Shown in pieces: positions 25,907 to 36,544 of a stretch of DNA of 47,558 nucleotides. Every line of letters starts with the position of its first letter. Position 1 is the stretch's first letter. Below the pieces are notes generated by a model that had not been told where the DNA came from, did not search any database, and was given only the letters and a program-made list of their open reading frames with translations. The DNA is taken from the NCBI GenBank assembly GCA_033558025.1, contig JAUCEF010000095.1, positions 1 to 47,558 on the forward strand. The letters run 5' to 3'. The translations under genes and the position numbers were made by a program. This DNA is from Phytophthora sp. 'mugwort' (lineage: Eukaryota; Oomycota; Peronosporomycetes; Peronosporales; Peronosporaceae).

Positions 25907-27384
<1,478 letters not shown>

Positions 27385-27385
<1 letters not shown>

Positions 27386-27452
27386 AAAAAATTTTTATAA
27401 TTATTAATAATTAAATTAATCTTTATTAATAATTATATTAAAAATTTTTAAT
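27385..27452 (+). terminator. A+T-rich hairpin downstream of cox1
   Basis: ATAATTATTAATAA (27397-27410) pairs with TTATTAATAATTAT (27423-27436), and the outer AAATTTTT/AAAAATTT flanks extend the pairing. It lies immediately after the cox1 stop, suggesting a 3' end or processing signal. Confidence 0.4.
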
Positions 27453-27627
27453 TTAATTAATACCGTTTTACGGTGTTTTATAAAAATTTAAAATTTTTAT
27501 ATTATTTAAGAGAAAAAAATATTAGTAAAATTTAAATAAAAAAAAATATTAAATCTCAAAAATTAAATCAAATAAAAATTTAATTAATAACAAATTAATT
27601 ATTAATAAAATAATTTAAATTATAATT

Positions 27628-28041
27628 ATGGATATCGAAAATATTTTAATAGACTTAAACAATGACAACAATAATATTGAAAAACACGAATCACAAGAAC
27701 AAACATCAAATTATATAAAATATATAATATTTATAATAGGTGCCTTTTTTATTTTAGGTTTAACTATTTTTTTAATTTATTTCAATAGCGATTTTCCAAT
27801 AGTTTCTGCATTACAGGATTTAAGGAATATCGTCGATGATGAAACTTTCAATCAAATAAAACAAGTTGTTTTAAAAATGTTACGTGAACCTGAAAAAAGG
27901 GCGGCTGGATTAAATTTATTAGAATTATTAAAACTAACTATTCATCCAAGACATTTATTAAAAGATAATCCACAAGAATTTGAAAAAATGATGACTCATT
28001 TAATTAAAATTTTAATTTCTATTTTTAAAGAAGATGGCTAA
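27628..28041 (+). CDS. Orphan single-pass membrane protein (ORF137)
   Basis: 137 residues; I do not recognise it. An acidic, hydrophilic N-terminus (~30 residues) precedes one membrane helix IIFIIGAFFILGLTIFLIYF (about 34-53), then NSDFP and a soluble C-terminal region predicted helical, with LRNIVDDETFNQIKQVVLKM and EPEKRAAGLNLLELLKL. Composition is more ordinary (Asp, Glu, Arg, Pro present) than that of the ribosomal-protein genes, suggesting constraint. A perfect 12-bp hairpin follows its stop. A variant of the shared 11-mer (ATTATTTAAGA, 27501) lies upstream. It may be related to ORF176 (helix then SDFP), but this is weak. Confidence 0.65.
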   Translation: MDIENILIDLNNDNNNIEKHESQEQTSNYIKYIIFIIGAFFILGLTIFLIYFNSDFPIVSALQDLRNIVDDETFNQIKQVVLKMLREPEKRAAGLNLLELLKLTIHPRHLLKDNPQEFEKMMTHLIKILISIFKEDG

Positions 28042-28043
28042 AA

Positions 28044-28071
28044 AAACCTATTTAATTTGTTAAATAGGTTT
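28044..28071 (+). terminator. Perfect 12-bp hairpin after ORF137
   Basis: AAACCTATTTAA and TTAAATAGGTTT pair with loop TTTG, three bases after the stop. It is the most regular terminator-like hairpin in the window and ends the plus-strand block before the convergent minus-strand genes. Confidence 0.6.
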
Positions 28072-28452
28072 CTAGATATACAATATATACATTATGTAAA
28101 TTTTTACCAATTAAAAACTAATTATGTGATTTTAAATTATAACTATGTTGATATTAATTTAATTTTAGTTATTGAGTATTTAATAAAAATTAATCTATTT
28201 AAATATTTATGTCATCAATAACTTATGTTAAACCATCTTGATTAAAAGTTATAGAATTAGCAATAATAATATTCTGTATTTATATTAAATTTGTAAGTGA
28301 ACGCATTCTTCTTATATTTTTTAGAATATTTATTGAAAAAAATTGATTTTTTTAATTTATTATTTCTTAAAAAATTTAAATTTTATTATTTATATTATAA
28401 AAATAATTGAATTATTTTTTTTTTAAGAATGAAATTTTTAAATAAAACTAAT
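28072..28452. other. Non-coding convergent spacer, ORF137 to trnR
   Basis: 381 bases between convergent transcription blocks. ORFs are at most about ten codons. The less A+T-extreme stretch 28200-28300 might hold an RNA, but I could not fold it into tRNA-Thr or align it to 5S rRNA. Otherwise nothing is evident. Confidence 0.6.
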
Positions 28453-28525
28453 TACAATCTCTTGGATTTGAACCAAGATTTTAAAGCTTAGAAGGCTAAT
28501 ACTCTACCAATTAAGTTAAGATTGT
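28453..28525 (-). tRNA. trnR(ucu): tRNA-Arg(UCU)
   Basis: Minus strand; acceptor ACAATCT/AGATTGT, stem TTAGC with loop CTTCTAA (TCT), T arm TGGTTCAAATCCA. It reads AGA, the main Arg codon in many of these genes. Confidence 0.92.
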
Positions 28526-28542
28526 TTTAGTTTTATTAAGAA

Positions 28543-29253
28543 TTAAACAGTTTTATCTGAATATACATTAAAAATAGCTTTTAATGCATCTCGTGAAAGT
28601 TGTTTATAAATATTTTGTTTTAAAAATTTTTTTTTTTCCTTTTTAGTTAAAGTAACCGCTCCTATTAAAGCTATTAATAATATAATACCTGCAACTAAAA
28701 AAAAAAAAGCATAATAACTATATAAAATTTGTCCAATTGTTTCAATATTTGTAATAGTATCTAATTGATAGATAAAATTTTTTAAAAAGGGTTTGACATC
28801 AACAAATATTTCAAAAGTACCTTTCATACTATCGTGAAAAAAAAATAAAGTATTTACTTTTTGAGTAAAAAAAGAATTATTTATTAAATGGTAATATGAT
28901 GTAAAAACTTTACTAAACATAACAAACGTTTCTAAAAAAAAAATAAAACTAATTAAAAAAATAATTGGTAAATAACCAAAATTATTTTTTATTTTATTTT
29001 TATCAATTAAAACATTAACATCTAGCATCATAATAACAAATAAAAATAATACAGTAATAGCTCCTACATAAATAATAATTAACATTATTGATAAAAATTC
29101 AATTTCAGAAATTAATAATAATCCAGTTGAATTAGTAAAAACTAATATTAAAAAAAATGCAGAATATATTGTATTTGTAGAATATATTACAAATATAGCT
29201 GAAGTTAAAGCTATAGTTGAAAAAGTATAAAAGAAAATTGTTTCGAAATCCAT
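28543..29253 (-). CDS. nad6: NADH dehydrogenase subunit 6
   Basis: Complex I membrane subunit (NuoJ family), 236 residues, about five helices. Hallmarks: AFFLILVFTNSTGLLLISEIEFLSIMLIIIYVGAITVLFLFVIMMLDV near residues 30-80 (family A-x-x-x-x-x-x-x-x-x-G-x-x-x-x-x-x-x-x-E-F-x-x-x-x-x-x-x-x-Y-V-G-A). A soluble insertion separates the last helices. A variant of the shared 11-mer (ATCTTTTAAGA) lies 34 bases upstream. Confidence 0.97.
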   Translation of the reverse strand: MDFETIFFYTFSTIALTSAIFVIYSTNTIYSAFFLILVFTNSTGLLLISEIEFLSIMLIIIYVGAITVLFLFVIMMLDVNVLIDKNKIKNNFGYLPIIFLISFIFFLETFVMFSKVFTSYYHLINNSFFTQKVNTLFFFHDSMKGTFEIFVDVKPFLKNFIYQLDTITNIETIGQILYSYYAFFFLVAGIILLIALIGAVTLTKKEKKKFLKQNIYKQLSRDALKAIFNVYSDKTV

Positions 29254-29313
29254 AATGTATTTAAATTATATAAATTTATAATTATATCTTAAAAGATACA
29301 TATTTTATTATTT

Positions 29314-31308
29314 TTATTTAATTAATAAAAAAATAAATAAAAATAATAAAATAGTAATAATATTAAAAAAATAAATAATAGAAAAAAAAATAATATTTAT
29401 TAAACAAATAATGCTAATTAACATTAATAATGAATAGTGATAAATATAACCTGTTTGTAATAAAATTATTTTTTGACTTAAGAAAGAAAAAACGGTTATT
29501 AAACCAAAAGGACCACACATTTCAATTAAACCTTTATCAATCATTTTATATGTTACATTATAACCAACTTTTAATATATATTGATTAATAAATTCATAAT
29601 AAATTTTATCAAAATACCATTTTCTATTTAAAAAATTATAAAAATAAAGACCATATTTTGAAATTTTTAAGTTATATAAAAATCTAAATTTAAAAAAATA
29701 TAAATAAAAGGCACAAAATAAGCCACAAAAACTTAAAATAACAGGTAATAATTTAAAAAATGTTGGTAAAAATTCAGCATCAATCATTTGATTATTAAAT
29801 GGATTTATATAAATTGAGTTATTCCAAAAATTTGAACCTAACCCAACAAACATATCTTTAGAAATATAACCTATAAAAATACTACCAAATGCTAAAACTC
29901 CTAAAGGAATACCCATTTCTAATGGAACATCATGTGCATTTTTAATAACATTTTTATAGGCATTAGTTTCACTTAAAAAAGCAAAAAATAATAAACGTGT
30001 TGAATAGAATGCCGTAAAAAATGCACCAATAGTACCCAACCAATAAGCAAAATGACCTGTTTCACTAAAACTTGAAAATGCAACTTCTAATATTAAATCT
30101 TTAGAATAAAAACCAGTTAAAAAAGGAAAACCCATTAAAGATAATGAACCTATTAAAAACATTATATAAGTAAAAGGTAAAATTCTTCTTAAACCACCCA
30201 TTTTTCTTATATCTTGTTCATCACCCATAGCATGAATTACAGCACCGGAACATAAAAATAATAATGCTTTAAAATATGCATGATTTGATAAATGAAAAAT
30301 AGCTAAAGGATAATTTGATAATCCACAAGCAAAAAACATATAACCTAATTGACTACAAGTAGAATAGGCAACTATTTTTTTAAAATCATTTTGTACTAGA
30401 CCAATTGTACTTGAGAAAAAGGCTGTAGAAGCTCCAATAATTGTAATAACTTTTAAAGAAAACATTGAATATTCAAACATTGGTGAACAACGTGCAATTA
30501 AATAAACACCAGCAGTTACCATAGTCGCTGCATGGATTAATGCCGAAACCGGCGTAGGTCCTTCCATAGCATCGGGTAACCATAAATGTAAAAAAATTTG
30601 AGCAGATTTACCCATAGCACCTATAAAAATTAAAATACACGCAACATCAATAATACTTAAAATATAATTAAAAAAAATAAATTTAAAATCTTTAACAATA
30701 GAAATTGCTGCAAATGTACTAAAATATTCAATAGTTCTAATATTATAAAAAACAGTTAATACACCTAATAATAAGATTAAATCACTAATTCGATTAACTA
30801 ACATAGCTTTTATAGCTGCTTTATTCGCTTGTAAACGTGTAAACCAAAAATTAATTAATAAATATGAACAAAAACCAACACCTTCCCATCCAACAAACAT
30901 TTGCATAAAATTATCACCTGTAACTAATATAATCATAAAAAAAGTAAATAGTGATAAATATGACATAAATCTAGATAAATGTGGATCATGATCCATATAT
31001 TTAGAAGAATATAAATGAACTAAAGTTGAAATACTTGTTACAACAATTAACATTATCATAGTTAAACTATCAAATAAAAAACACCAATTACAATTAAATA
31101 AACCACTATTAATCCAATTTGAAATATAAATAATATACTCATATTCATTTGTAATTGAATTATATATAATAATAAATGAAAAAAGACAACTTAAAAAAGT
31201 TGTTAATGTGGTTATAAATACAGAACCTTTACGGCCAATATAAAAACCAAATAATCCAGAAGCTACTGAACCTAAAAAAGGTAAAAAAATTAAAGTTAAT
31301 AATAACAT
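29314..31308 (-). CDS. nad5: NADH dehydrogenase subunit 5
   Basis: Largest antiporter-like subunit of complex I, 664 residues. The core has WEGVGFCSYLLINFWFTR near residue 142, HLWLPDAMEGPTPVSALIHAATMV near residue 241 (with the functionally important His/Glu/Lys of the antiporter fold), and KIVAYSTCSQLGYM near residue 310. The C-terminal extension with the lateral helix is A+T-driven and weakly conserved. The ATG is followed by MLLLTLIFLPF. Confidence 0.98.
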   Translation of the reverse strand: MLLLTLIFLPFLGSVASGLFGFYIGRKGSVFITTLTTFLSCLFSFIIIYNSITNEYEYIIYISNWINSGLFNCNWCFLFDSLTMIMLIVVTSISTLVHLYSSKYMDHDPHLSRFMSYLSLFTFFMIILVTGDNFMQMFVGWEGVGFCSYLLINFWFTRLQANKAAIKAMLVNRISDLILLLGVLTVFYNIRTIEYFSTFAAISIVKDFKFIFFNYILSIIDVACILIFIGAMGKSAQIFLHLWLPDAMEGPTPVSALIHAATMVTAGVYLIARCSPMFEYSMFSLKVITIIGASTAFFSSTIGLVQNDFKKIVAYSTCSQLGYMFFACGLSNYPLAIFHLSNHAYFKALLFLCSGAVIHAMGDEQDIRKMGGLRRILPFTYIMFLIGSLSLMGFPFLTGFYSKDLILEVAFSSFSETGHFAYWLGTIGAFFTAFYSTRLLFFAFLSETNAYKNVIKNAHDVPLEMGIPLGVLAFGSIFIGYISKDMFVGLGSNFWNNSIYINPFNNQMIDAEFLPTFFKLLPVILSFCGLFCAFYLYFFKFRFLYNLKISKYGLYFYNFLNRKWYFDKIYYEFINQYILKVGYNVTYKMIDKGLIEMCGPFGLITVFSFLSQKIILLQTGYIYHYSLLMLISIICLINIIFFSIIYFFNIITILLFLFIFLLIK

Positions 31309-31367
31309 AATAGAATAAAATAAATTTAAATTATTTAAAAATATAATAATAATTTTAAAATAATTCT

Positions 31368-31378
31368 TCTTAAAGAAT
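31368..31378 (-). promoter_or_regulatory. Shared 11-mer ATTCTTTAAGA upstream of nad5
   Basis: On the minus strand the motif reads ATTCTTTAAGA and lies about 60 bases before the nad5 ATG, in the spacer between atp1 and nad5. See the identical copies before cox2 and atp9. Confidence 0.35.
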
Positions 31379-31512
31379 AAATATTTTTTAAAAAATTAAT
31401 ATTAGAATAATATTTAAAATTATTTTCTATATAGAAAATAATTAATTTTTATCTGTTATGTTTTATTTACAAAATATTATAATTATTTTTTATTAATAAA
31501 AAAATAATTATA

Positions 31513-33042
31513 TTATTTTGTAATAAAATTATTAGTAAAATTTGTTGCTAAAATATTAAGTTTTTTTTCTAATTCTTTAGATATTTCTTTTTTATTTAAG
31601 ATTTCTTCTAAAATATTAAAATGATTATTTTTTATAAAATTTAACCAACTAATTTCAAAACTTGAAATTTTATCAACAGCAATTTTATCTAAGAAACCAC
31701 GTACACCTAAATAAATAATTACAATTTGATTTTCAACAGATAACGGTATATTTAAACCTTGTTTTAACATTTCTGTTAATCTAATCCCTCTATTTAATTG
31801 TTGTTGAGTTGTAGCATCTAAATCAGAACCAAATTGAGCAAATGCTTGTACTTCTCTAAATTGTGCTAATTCTAATTTCATTGTACCAGCAATTTGTTTC
31901 ATAGCTTTAATTTGTGCAGAAGAACCAACACGACTTACAGATAATCCAACACTAATTGCAGGTCTTTGACCTTCATTAAATAATTCTGTTTCTAAAAAAA
32001 TTTGTCCATCAGTAATTGAAATAACATTTGTTGGAATATAAGCAGAAACATCTCCAGCTTGTGTTTCAATAATAGGTAATGCGGTTAATGAACCACCACC
32101 AATTTTTTTATTCATTTTAGCAGCTCTTTCTAATAAACGAGAGTGTAAATAAAAAACATCTCCAGGATAAGCTTCTCTACCTGGAGGTCTTCTTAATAAT
32201 AAAGACATTTGTCTATAAGCTACCGCTTGTTTTGATAAATCATCATAGAAAATAACAGCATGTTTACCATTATCTCTAAAATATTCACCTAAAGCACAAC
32301 CAGTATATGGAGCTAAATATTGTAAGGGTGCTGAATCTGAAGCAGTAGCCGCTACAATAACAGAAAAAAACATTGCATTTTTTTCTTCTAAAGTTTTTGT
32401 TAATTCAGCAATTGTTGATCTTTTTTGACCAACACCTACATAAATACAATATAATTGATTATTTATATCTTTTTTTAAATGAGGTTCTCTTTGATTAATT
32501 ATAGTATCAATAGCAATAGATGTTTTACCTGTTTGTCTATCACCAATAATTAATTCCCTTTGACCACGACCAATAGGAATTAAACTATCTACAGCTTTTA
32601 AACCTGTTTGTACAGGTTGTTTAACACTTTCTCTAGGCATAATACCTGGAGCTTTAACTTCAACTCTACTTTCTAATTTACTGTTAATTTGACCTTTACC
32701 ATCAATGGGTTGTCCTAAAGCATCAACTACTCTACCTAATACTTCAGGTCCTACAGGTACACTAACAATAGATCCAGTTCTTCGTACAAAATTACCTTCT
32801 TGAATTTCTCTATCATTACTAAAAACAACAACACCAACAACATCAGGTTCTAAATTTAAAGCCATTCCTTTAATATTACCATTATTAAATTCAACCATTT
32901 CACCTGCTTGAATTTTAGTTAAACCATAACATCTTGCAATACCATCACTCATTGAAAGAACAATACCTGTTTCTTGTAAACTTTTTTCATCTTTATATTT
33001 TTTAATATTTGATTCCAGTATATATGATAATTCAATAGCCAT
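31513..33042 (-). CDS. atp1: ATP synthase F1 subunit alpha
   Basis: 509 residues, normal length. It forms non-catalytic nucleotide sites in the F1 hexamer. Walker [10 protein letters not shown] (about residues 169-177), the [17 protein letters not shown] segment, and [40 protein letters not shown] are present. Mitochondrial encoding of atp1 is shared by oomycetes and other stramenopiles, plants and jakobids. It uses ordinary codons and is strongly conserved. Confidence 0.99.
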   Translation of the reverse strand: MAIELSYILESNIKKYKDEKSLQETGIVLSMSDGIARCYGLTKIQAGEMVEFNNGNIKGMALNLEPDVVGVVVFSNDREIQEGNFVRRTGSIVSVPVGPEVLGRVVDALGQPIDGKGQINSKLESRVEVKAPGIMPRESVKQPVQTGLKAVDSLIPIGRGQRELIIGDRQTGKTSIAIDTIINQREPHLKKDINNQLYCIYVGVGQKRSTIAELTKTLEEKNAMFFSVIVAATASDSAPLQYLAPYTGCALGEYFRDNGKHAVIFYDDLSKQAVAYRQMSLLLRRPPGREAYPGDVFYLHSRLLERAAKMNKKIGGGSLTALPIIETQAGDVSAYIPTNVISITDGQIFLETELFNEGQRPAISVGLSVSRVGSSAQIKAMKQIAGTMKLELAQFREVQAFAQFGSDLDATTQQQLNRGIRLTEMLKQGLNIPLSVENQIVIIYLGVRGFLDKIAVDKISSFEISWLNFIKNNHFNILEEILNKKEISKELEKKLNILATNFTNNFITK

Positions 33043-33121
33043 AGAGGTTATTAAATTATCATATTATTTAATAATTATAAATTATTATAATTACCAAAAT
33101 ATATCAAATATATATTTTTTA

Positions 33122-33193
33122 TACCCTTTACGAGAATTGAACTCGTATTTTTACCGTGAAAAGGTAATGTCCTAACCATTAGACTAAAAGGGC
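33122..33193 (-). tRNA. trnE(uuc): tRNA-Glu(UUC)
   Basis: Minus strand; acceptor GCCCTTT/AAAGGGT, anticodon TTC, T arm GAGTTCAATTCTC. It lies between atp1 and nad4, as in other oomycetes as I remember them. Confidence 0.92.
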
Positions 33194-33217
33194 TTTTTAT
33201 TAAACAAAAAATTTTGT

Positions 33218-34693
33218 TTAATAAAAATAAGAAAAATCAATATGTATTAAAATTTTTGAAACACTTTCATGCATACAACTTTCAAAAATTTTAGGATATA
33301 AACCTAATAAAAAGATATTTATAATTAATATTAAATGAATTAAAAATTCACGATAAGTTAAATCATAATAAATTTTTAAATAAATATTTTGAATATTACC
33401 ATAACAAATTCGATTATAAAATAATAAAGAATATACCCCACCCAAAAACATACCAATTGTCGCAAAAACAGCTGTTGTAGTATTATCTTCAAAAACTCCA
33501 GTTAAAATAAGAATTTCACCCACAAAACTACTTGAACCTGGAATAGACATATTTGCTAATACATAAATAAATAATGCAATACAAAATAAAGGCATTGTAT
33601 GTGCTAAACCACCATAATAATTAATAAATCTTGTATGATATCGATCATATAAACATCCAATTGAAAAAAATAAACCACTCGATACTAAACCATGACTAAT
33701 CATTTGAATAATACTACCTTCTAATCCTTGAATAGTTAAAGAAAAAATACCCAATATTATAAAATTCATATGAGCAACTGATGCATAAGCAATAATACGT
33801 TTCAAATCTGTTTGTCGTATAGCTGTTAATGACGCATAAATAACAGATATTAAACATAAAACTAAAATATACGGTGTAAAATATAATGCAGCTTTAGGAA
33901 ATAAAGGAACTAAAAACCTAATCATACCGTATGATCCTAATTTTAATAAAATACCAGCTAATAGTACAGAACCTGCGGTAGGTGCTTCAACATGTGCTTC
34001 CGGTAACCAAACATGAAAAGGTAACATTGGAACTTTAACAGCAAATGATAAAAAAAAAGCTAAGAAATAAAATTTTTCATATGAAAAATTAAAATTACTA
34101 TAATATAATATTTGATAATCAGTTGTACCCACAGTTAAAAATAAATGAATAATGGCAATAAACATAAATAATGAACCTGCTAATGTATACATAAAAAACA
34201 AATATGAAGCTTTAATTTTACGTTCTCTTGAACCCCAAATACCTATAATTAAAAACATAGGAATTAATACACTTTCAAAGAAAATATAAAAAATAAGTAC
34301 ATCTAATATACTAAATGAAATGATTAAACAAAATTCTAAAATAAAATATAAAATAAAATATTCTTTTATATTTTTATTAATCATTTCATAACTAATTAAC
34401 ATACAGATTGGAATCAAAAATGTTGTTAAAATTATAAAAAATAATGAAATACCATCAATACCTAAATAAAAATTAATATTAAATTGACTAATCCATTCTA
34501 TTTTAAATAAATATTGAAAATTAGAAGTTGATTTATCAAATAAAATCCATAAAGGTAATGACATTAAAAAAATGAAAAAAGACATAAAAATACTAAAATT
34601 TTTTATAAATTTTTCATTTTTCGAAAAAGCTAATATAATAACCGTAATTAATGGTAAAATAAGTAAAAAAATTAATATAAACTTATTAAACAT
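33218..34693 (-). CDS. nad4: NADH dehydrogenase subunit 4
   Basis: Antiporter-like complex I subunit, 491 residues from ATG 34693 (MFNKFILIFLL). A longer in-frame start at 34765 would run through trnH and is rejected. Motifs: the conserved Glu in IFFESVLIPMFLIIGIWGSR, KVPMLPFHVWLPEAHVEAPTAGSVLLAGILLKLGSYG, and RIIAYASVAHMNFIILG. Length and helices are normal. Confidence 0.98.
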   Translation of the reverse strand: MFNKFILIFLLILPLITVIILAFSKNEKFIKNFSIFMSFFIFLMSLPLWILFDKSTSNFQYLFKIEWISQFNINFYLGIDGISLFFIILTTFLIPICMLISYEMINKNIKEYFILYFILEFCLIISFSILDVLIFYIFFESVLIPMFLIIGIWGSRERKIKASYLFFMYTLAGSLFMFIAIIHLFLTVGTTDYQILYYSNFNFSYEKFYFLAFFLSFAVKVPMLPFHVWLPEAHVEAPTAGSVLLAGILLKLGSYGMIRFLVPLFPKAALYFTPYILVLCLISVIYASLTAIRQTDLKRIIAYASVAHMNFIILGIFSLTIQGLEGSIIQMISHGLVSSGLFFSIGCLYDRYHTRFINYYGGLAHTMPLFCIALFIYVLANMSIPGSSSFVGEILILTGVFEDNTTTAVFATIGMFLGGVYSLLFYNRICYGNIQNIYLKIYYDLTYREFLIHLILIINIFLLGLYPKIFESCMHESVSKILIHIDFSYFY

Positions 34694-34714
34694 AAAAAAA
34701 TTTAATTTAAAAAT

Positions 34715-34788
34715 GGGCGAAAAATGGGACTTGAACCCATAACACTTAGACCCACAATCTAACACTCTACCTTTAAGTTATAATCGCC
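34715..34788 (-). tRNA. trnH(gug): tRNA-His(GUG)
   Basis: Minus strand; anticodon GTG in the loop TTGTGGG, T arm GGGTTCAAGTCCC, acceptor GGCGATT with partial mismatches near its inner end. The G-1 residue of tRNA-His is not encoded at the 5' end here (A precedes), so it may be added after transcription. Confidence 0.88.
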
Positions 34789-34791
34789 TTT

Positions 34792-35211
34792 TTAAATTTT
34801 TCTTAAATAATATATAAAATTTAAAAATGATTGAACAATTAAATTATTTAAAGGTGGATAGTTTTTAGATAATATTTGTTTTACTTTTAAATTAGAATAA
34901 ATATTATTTTGAATACTCAAATAAATTAATTCAAGTTTTTTAAAATTATATAAATCCCTTATTAAATTTAATTCATTATTTCCATAAATTATTAAAATAG
35001 AACCTTGTCCTTTTAATTTTAAAAAAATATCAATAATTAAATTTTGATTTAATATTAAAGATTTATAATCAAATTTTTTAATTTTTTTTTTTAAAGATAT
35101 TATTTCATTAATATTTAAATCATTATAACGAAATATATATATATATTTATAAGTTTGTTTAATTTTTTGTAATTGATTTAATTTATACTTTTTAAATTTT
35201 TTTTTTTGCAT
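34792..35211 (-). CDS. Putative mitochondrial ribosomal protein uL10 (ORF139)
   Basis: 139 residues, basic, between trnH and nad7 on the minus strand. Features consistent with L10: a basic N-terminus, then an alternating pattern with LKKKIKKFDYKSLILNQNLI and FLKLKGQGSILIIYGNNELN (family: K-N-x-L-x-x-x-x-F-x-G-x-x-x-x-x-x-G). L10 anchors the ribosomal stalk; mitochondrial rpl10 has been recognised in plants, jakobids and some protists in ORFs once left unassigned. I infer the assignment from this pattern and from location among known genes; it needs profile support. Confidence 0.5.
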   Translation of the reverse strand: MQKKKFKKYKLNQLQKIKQTYKYIYIFRYNDLNINEIISLKKKIKKFDYKSLILNQNLIIDIFLKLKGQGSILIIYGNNELNLIRDLYNFKKLELIYLSIQNNIYSNLKVKQILSKNYPPLNNLIVQSFLNFIYYLRKI

Positions 35212-35249
35212 AATTTATTGAAAATAAAATTTTATTCTAATAATTAATA

Positions 35250-36428
35250 TTAACGATCAATTTCACCAAAAACAACATCTAAAGTACCAATAATTGTAAC
35301 AACATCAGCAATCATATGATTTTTAGCTATAAAATCTAATGCTTGTAAATGTAAAAATCCTGGTGATTTAATTTTACATCTGTAGGGTTTATTTGTACCA
35401 TCTGCTACTAAATAAACACCATACTCACCTTTAGGTGCCTCAATAACTGTATAAGTTTCACCAGCATTTACACAAATATTTTCTGAATAATATTTAAAAT
35501 GATGAATTAAAGACTCCATAGAATTTTTAATTTGAATTCTATTTGGATTTGTAATTTTTTTATCATCTAATTTAATAGGACCTTGGGGAATTTTATTAAG
35601 TACTTGCAAAATAATTCGAATTGATTGTCGCATTTCTTCTATTCTAATTAAATAACGATCATAACAATCGCCATTTGTACCTACAGGTATATCAAATTTT
35701 AATTGATCATAAATTTCATAAGGTTGTGTTTTACGTAAATCCCATGAAATACCTGATCCACGTAACATAACACCACTAAAACCAAAATTTAAAGCATCTT
35801 TAGCAGATATAATACCAATATCTACTAATCTTTGTTTCCAAATTCTATTATTAGTTAACATTTCTTCAATTTCATCTAAACGGGTATTAAATTGTTCACA
35901 AAAAATATATATATCATTTAACAAACCTTTAGGCAAATCTTGATTAACACCTCCAGGTCTAAAATAAGCTGCATGCATACGTGCACCAGAAACACGTTCA
36001 TAAAATTCCATTAATTTCTCACGTTCTTCAAATCCCCAAAAATAAGGTGTCATAGCTCCTACATCTAAAGCATGACAACATACAGCTAATAAATGATTTA
36101 AGATACGTGTTATTTCTGAAAATAAAACTCTTATATATTGTGCTCGTAAAGGTATATCACAATTTAATAATTTTTCAATAGCCAAAACATATGCATGTTC
36201 TTGACACATCATAGATACATAATCTAAACGATCAAAATAAGGTAACGCCTGTAAATAATTTTTATATTCAATTAATTTTTCTGTACCTCTATGTAATAAA
36301 CCTATATGTGAATCAGCTTTTTTAACAACTTCACCGTTTAATTCTAAAATTAAACGTAAAACACCATGAGCCGCTGGATGTTGTGGACCAAAATTTATAG
36401 AAAAATTTTTAATTTTTTTTAATGACAT
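35250..36428 (-). CDS. nad7: NADH dehydrogenase subunit 7
   Basis: 49-kDa quinone-site subunit of complex I (NuoD), 392 residues. It shows [22 protein letters not shown] at residues 12-33 with the conserved His pair near the quinone, [14 protein letters not shown], and the C-terminal [18 protein letters not shown] (family D-x-V-x-x-x-G-T-x-D-x-V-x-G-x-V-D-R). No intron. It diverges from nad2 across 116 bases. Confidence 0.99.
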   Translation of the reverse strand: MSLKKIKNFSINFGPQHPAAHGVLRLILELNGEVVKKADSHIGLLHRGTEKLIEYKNYLQALPYFDRLDYVSMMCQEHAYVLAIEKLLNCDIPLRAQYIRVLFSEITRILNHLLAVCCHALDVGAMTPYFWGFEEREKLMEFYERVSGARMHAAYFRPGGVNQDLPKGLLNDIYIFCEQFNTRLDEIEEMLTNNRIWKQRLVDIGIISAKDALNFGFSGVMLRGSGISWDLRKTQPYEIYDQLKFDIPVGTNGDCYDRYLIRIEEMRQSIRIILQVLNKIPQGPIKLDDKKITNPNRIQIKNSMESLIHHFKYYSENICVNAGETYTVIEAPKGEYGVYLVADGTNKPYRCKIKSPGFLHLQALDFIAKNHMIADVVTIIGTLDVVFGEIDR

Positions 36429-36544
36429 TTTTTTTTTTTTTTTTTTTTAATAAAAATATAATATTTATAAATTAATTTTTTTATAAATATATAGCATATA
36501 TAGTAAGTAAGTATTTTTAAAATATTTATTTCTTTTATTACATT

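Noticed and set aside
28200..28300. Degenerate tRNA-Thr
   Set aside because: A TTTGTAAG stretch suggested a TGT anticodon, but there is no T arm or acceptor stem.
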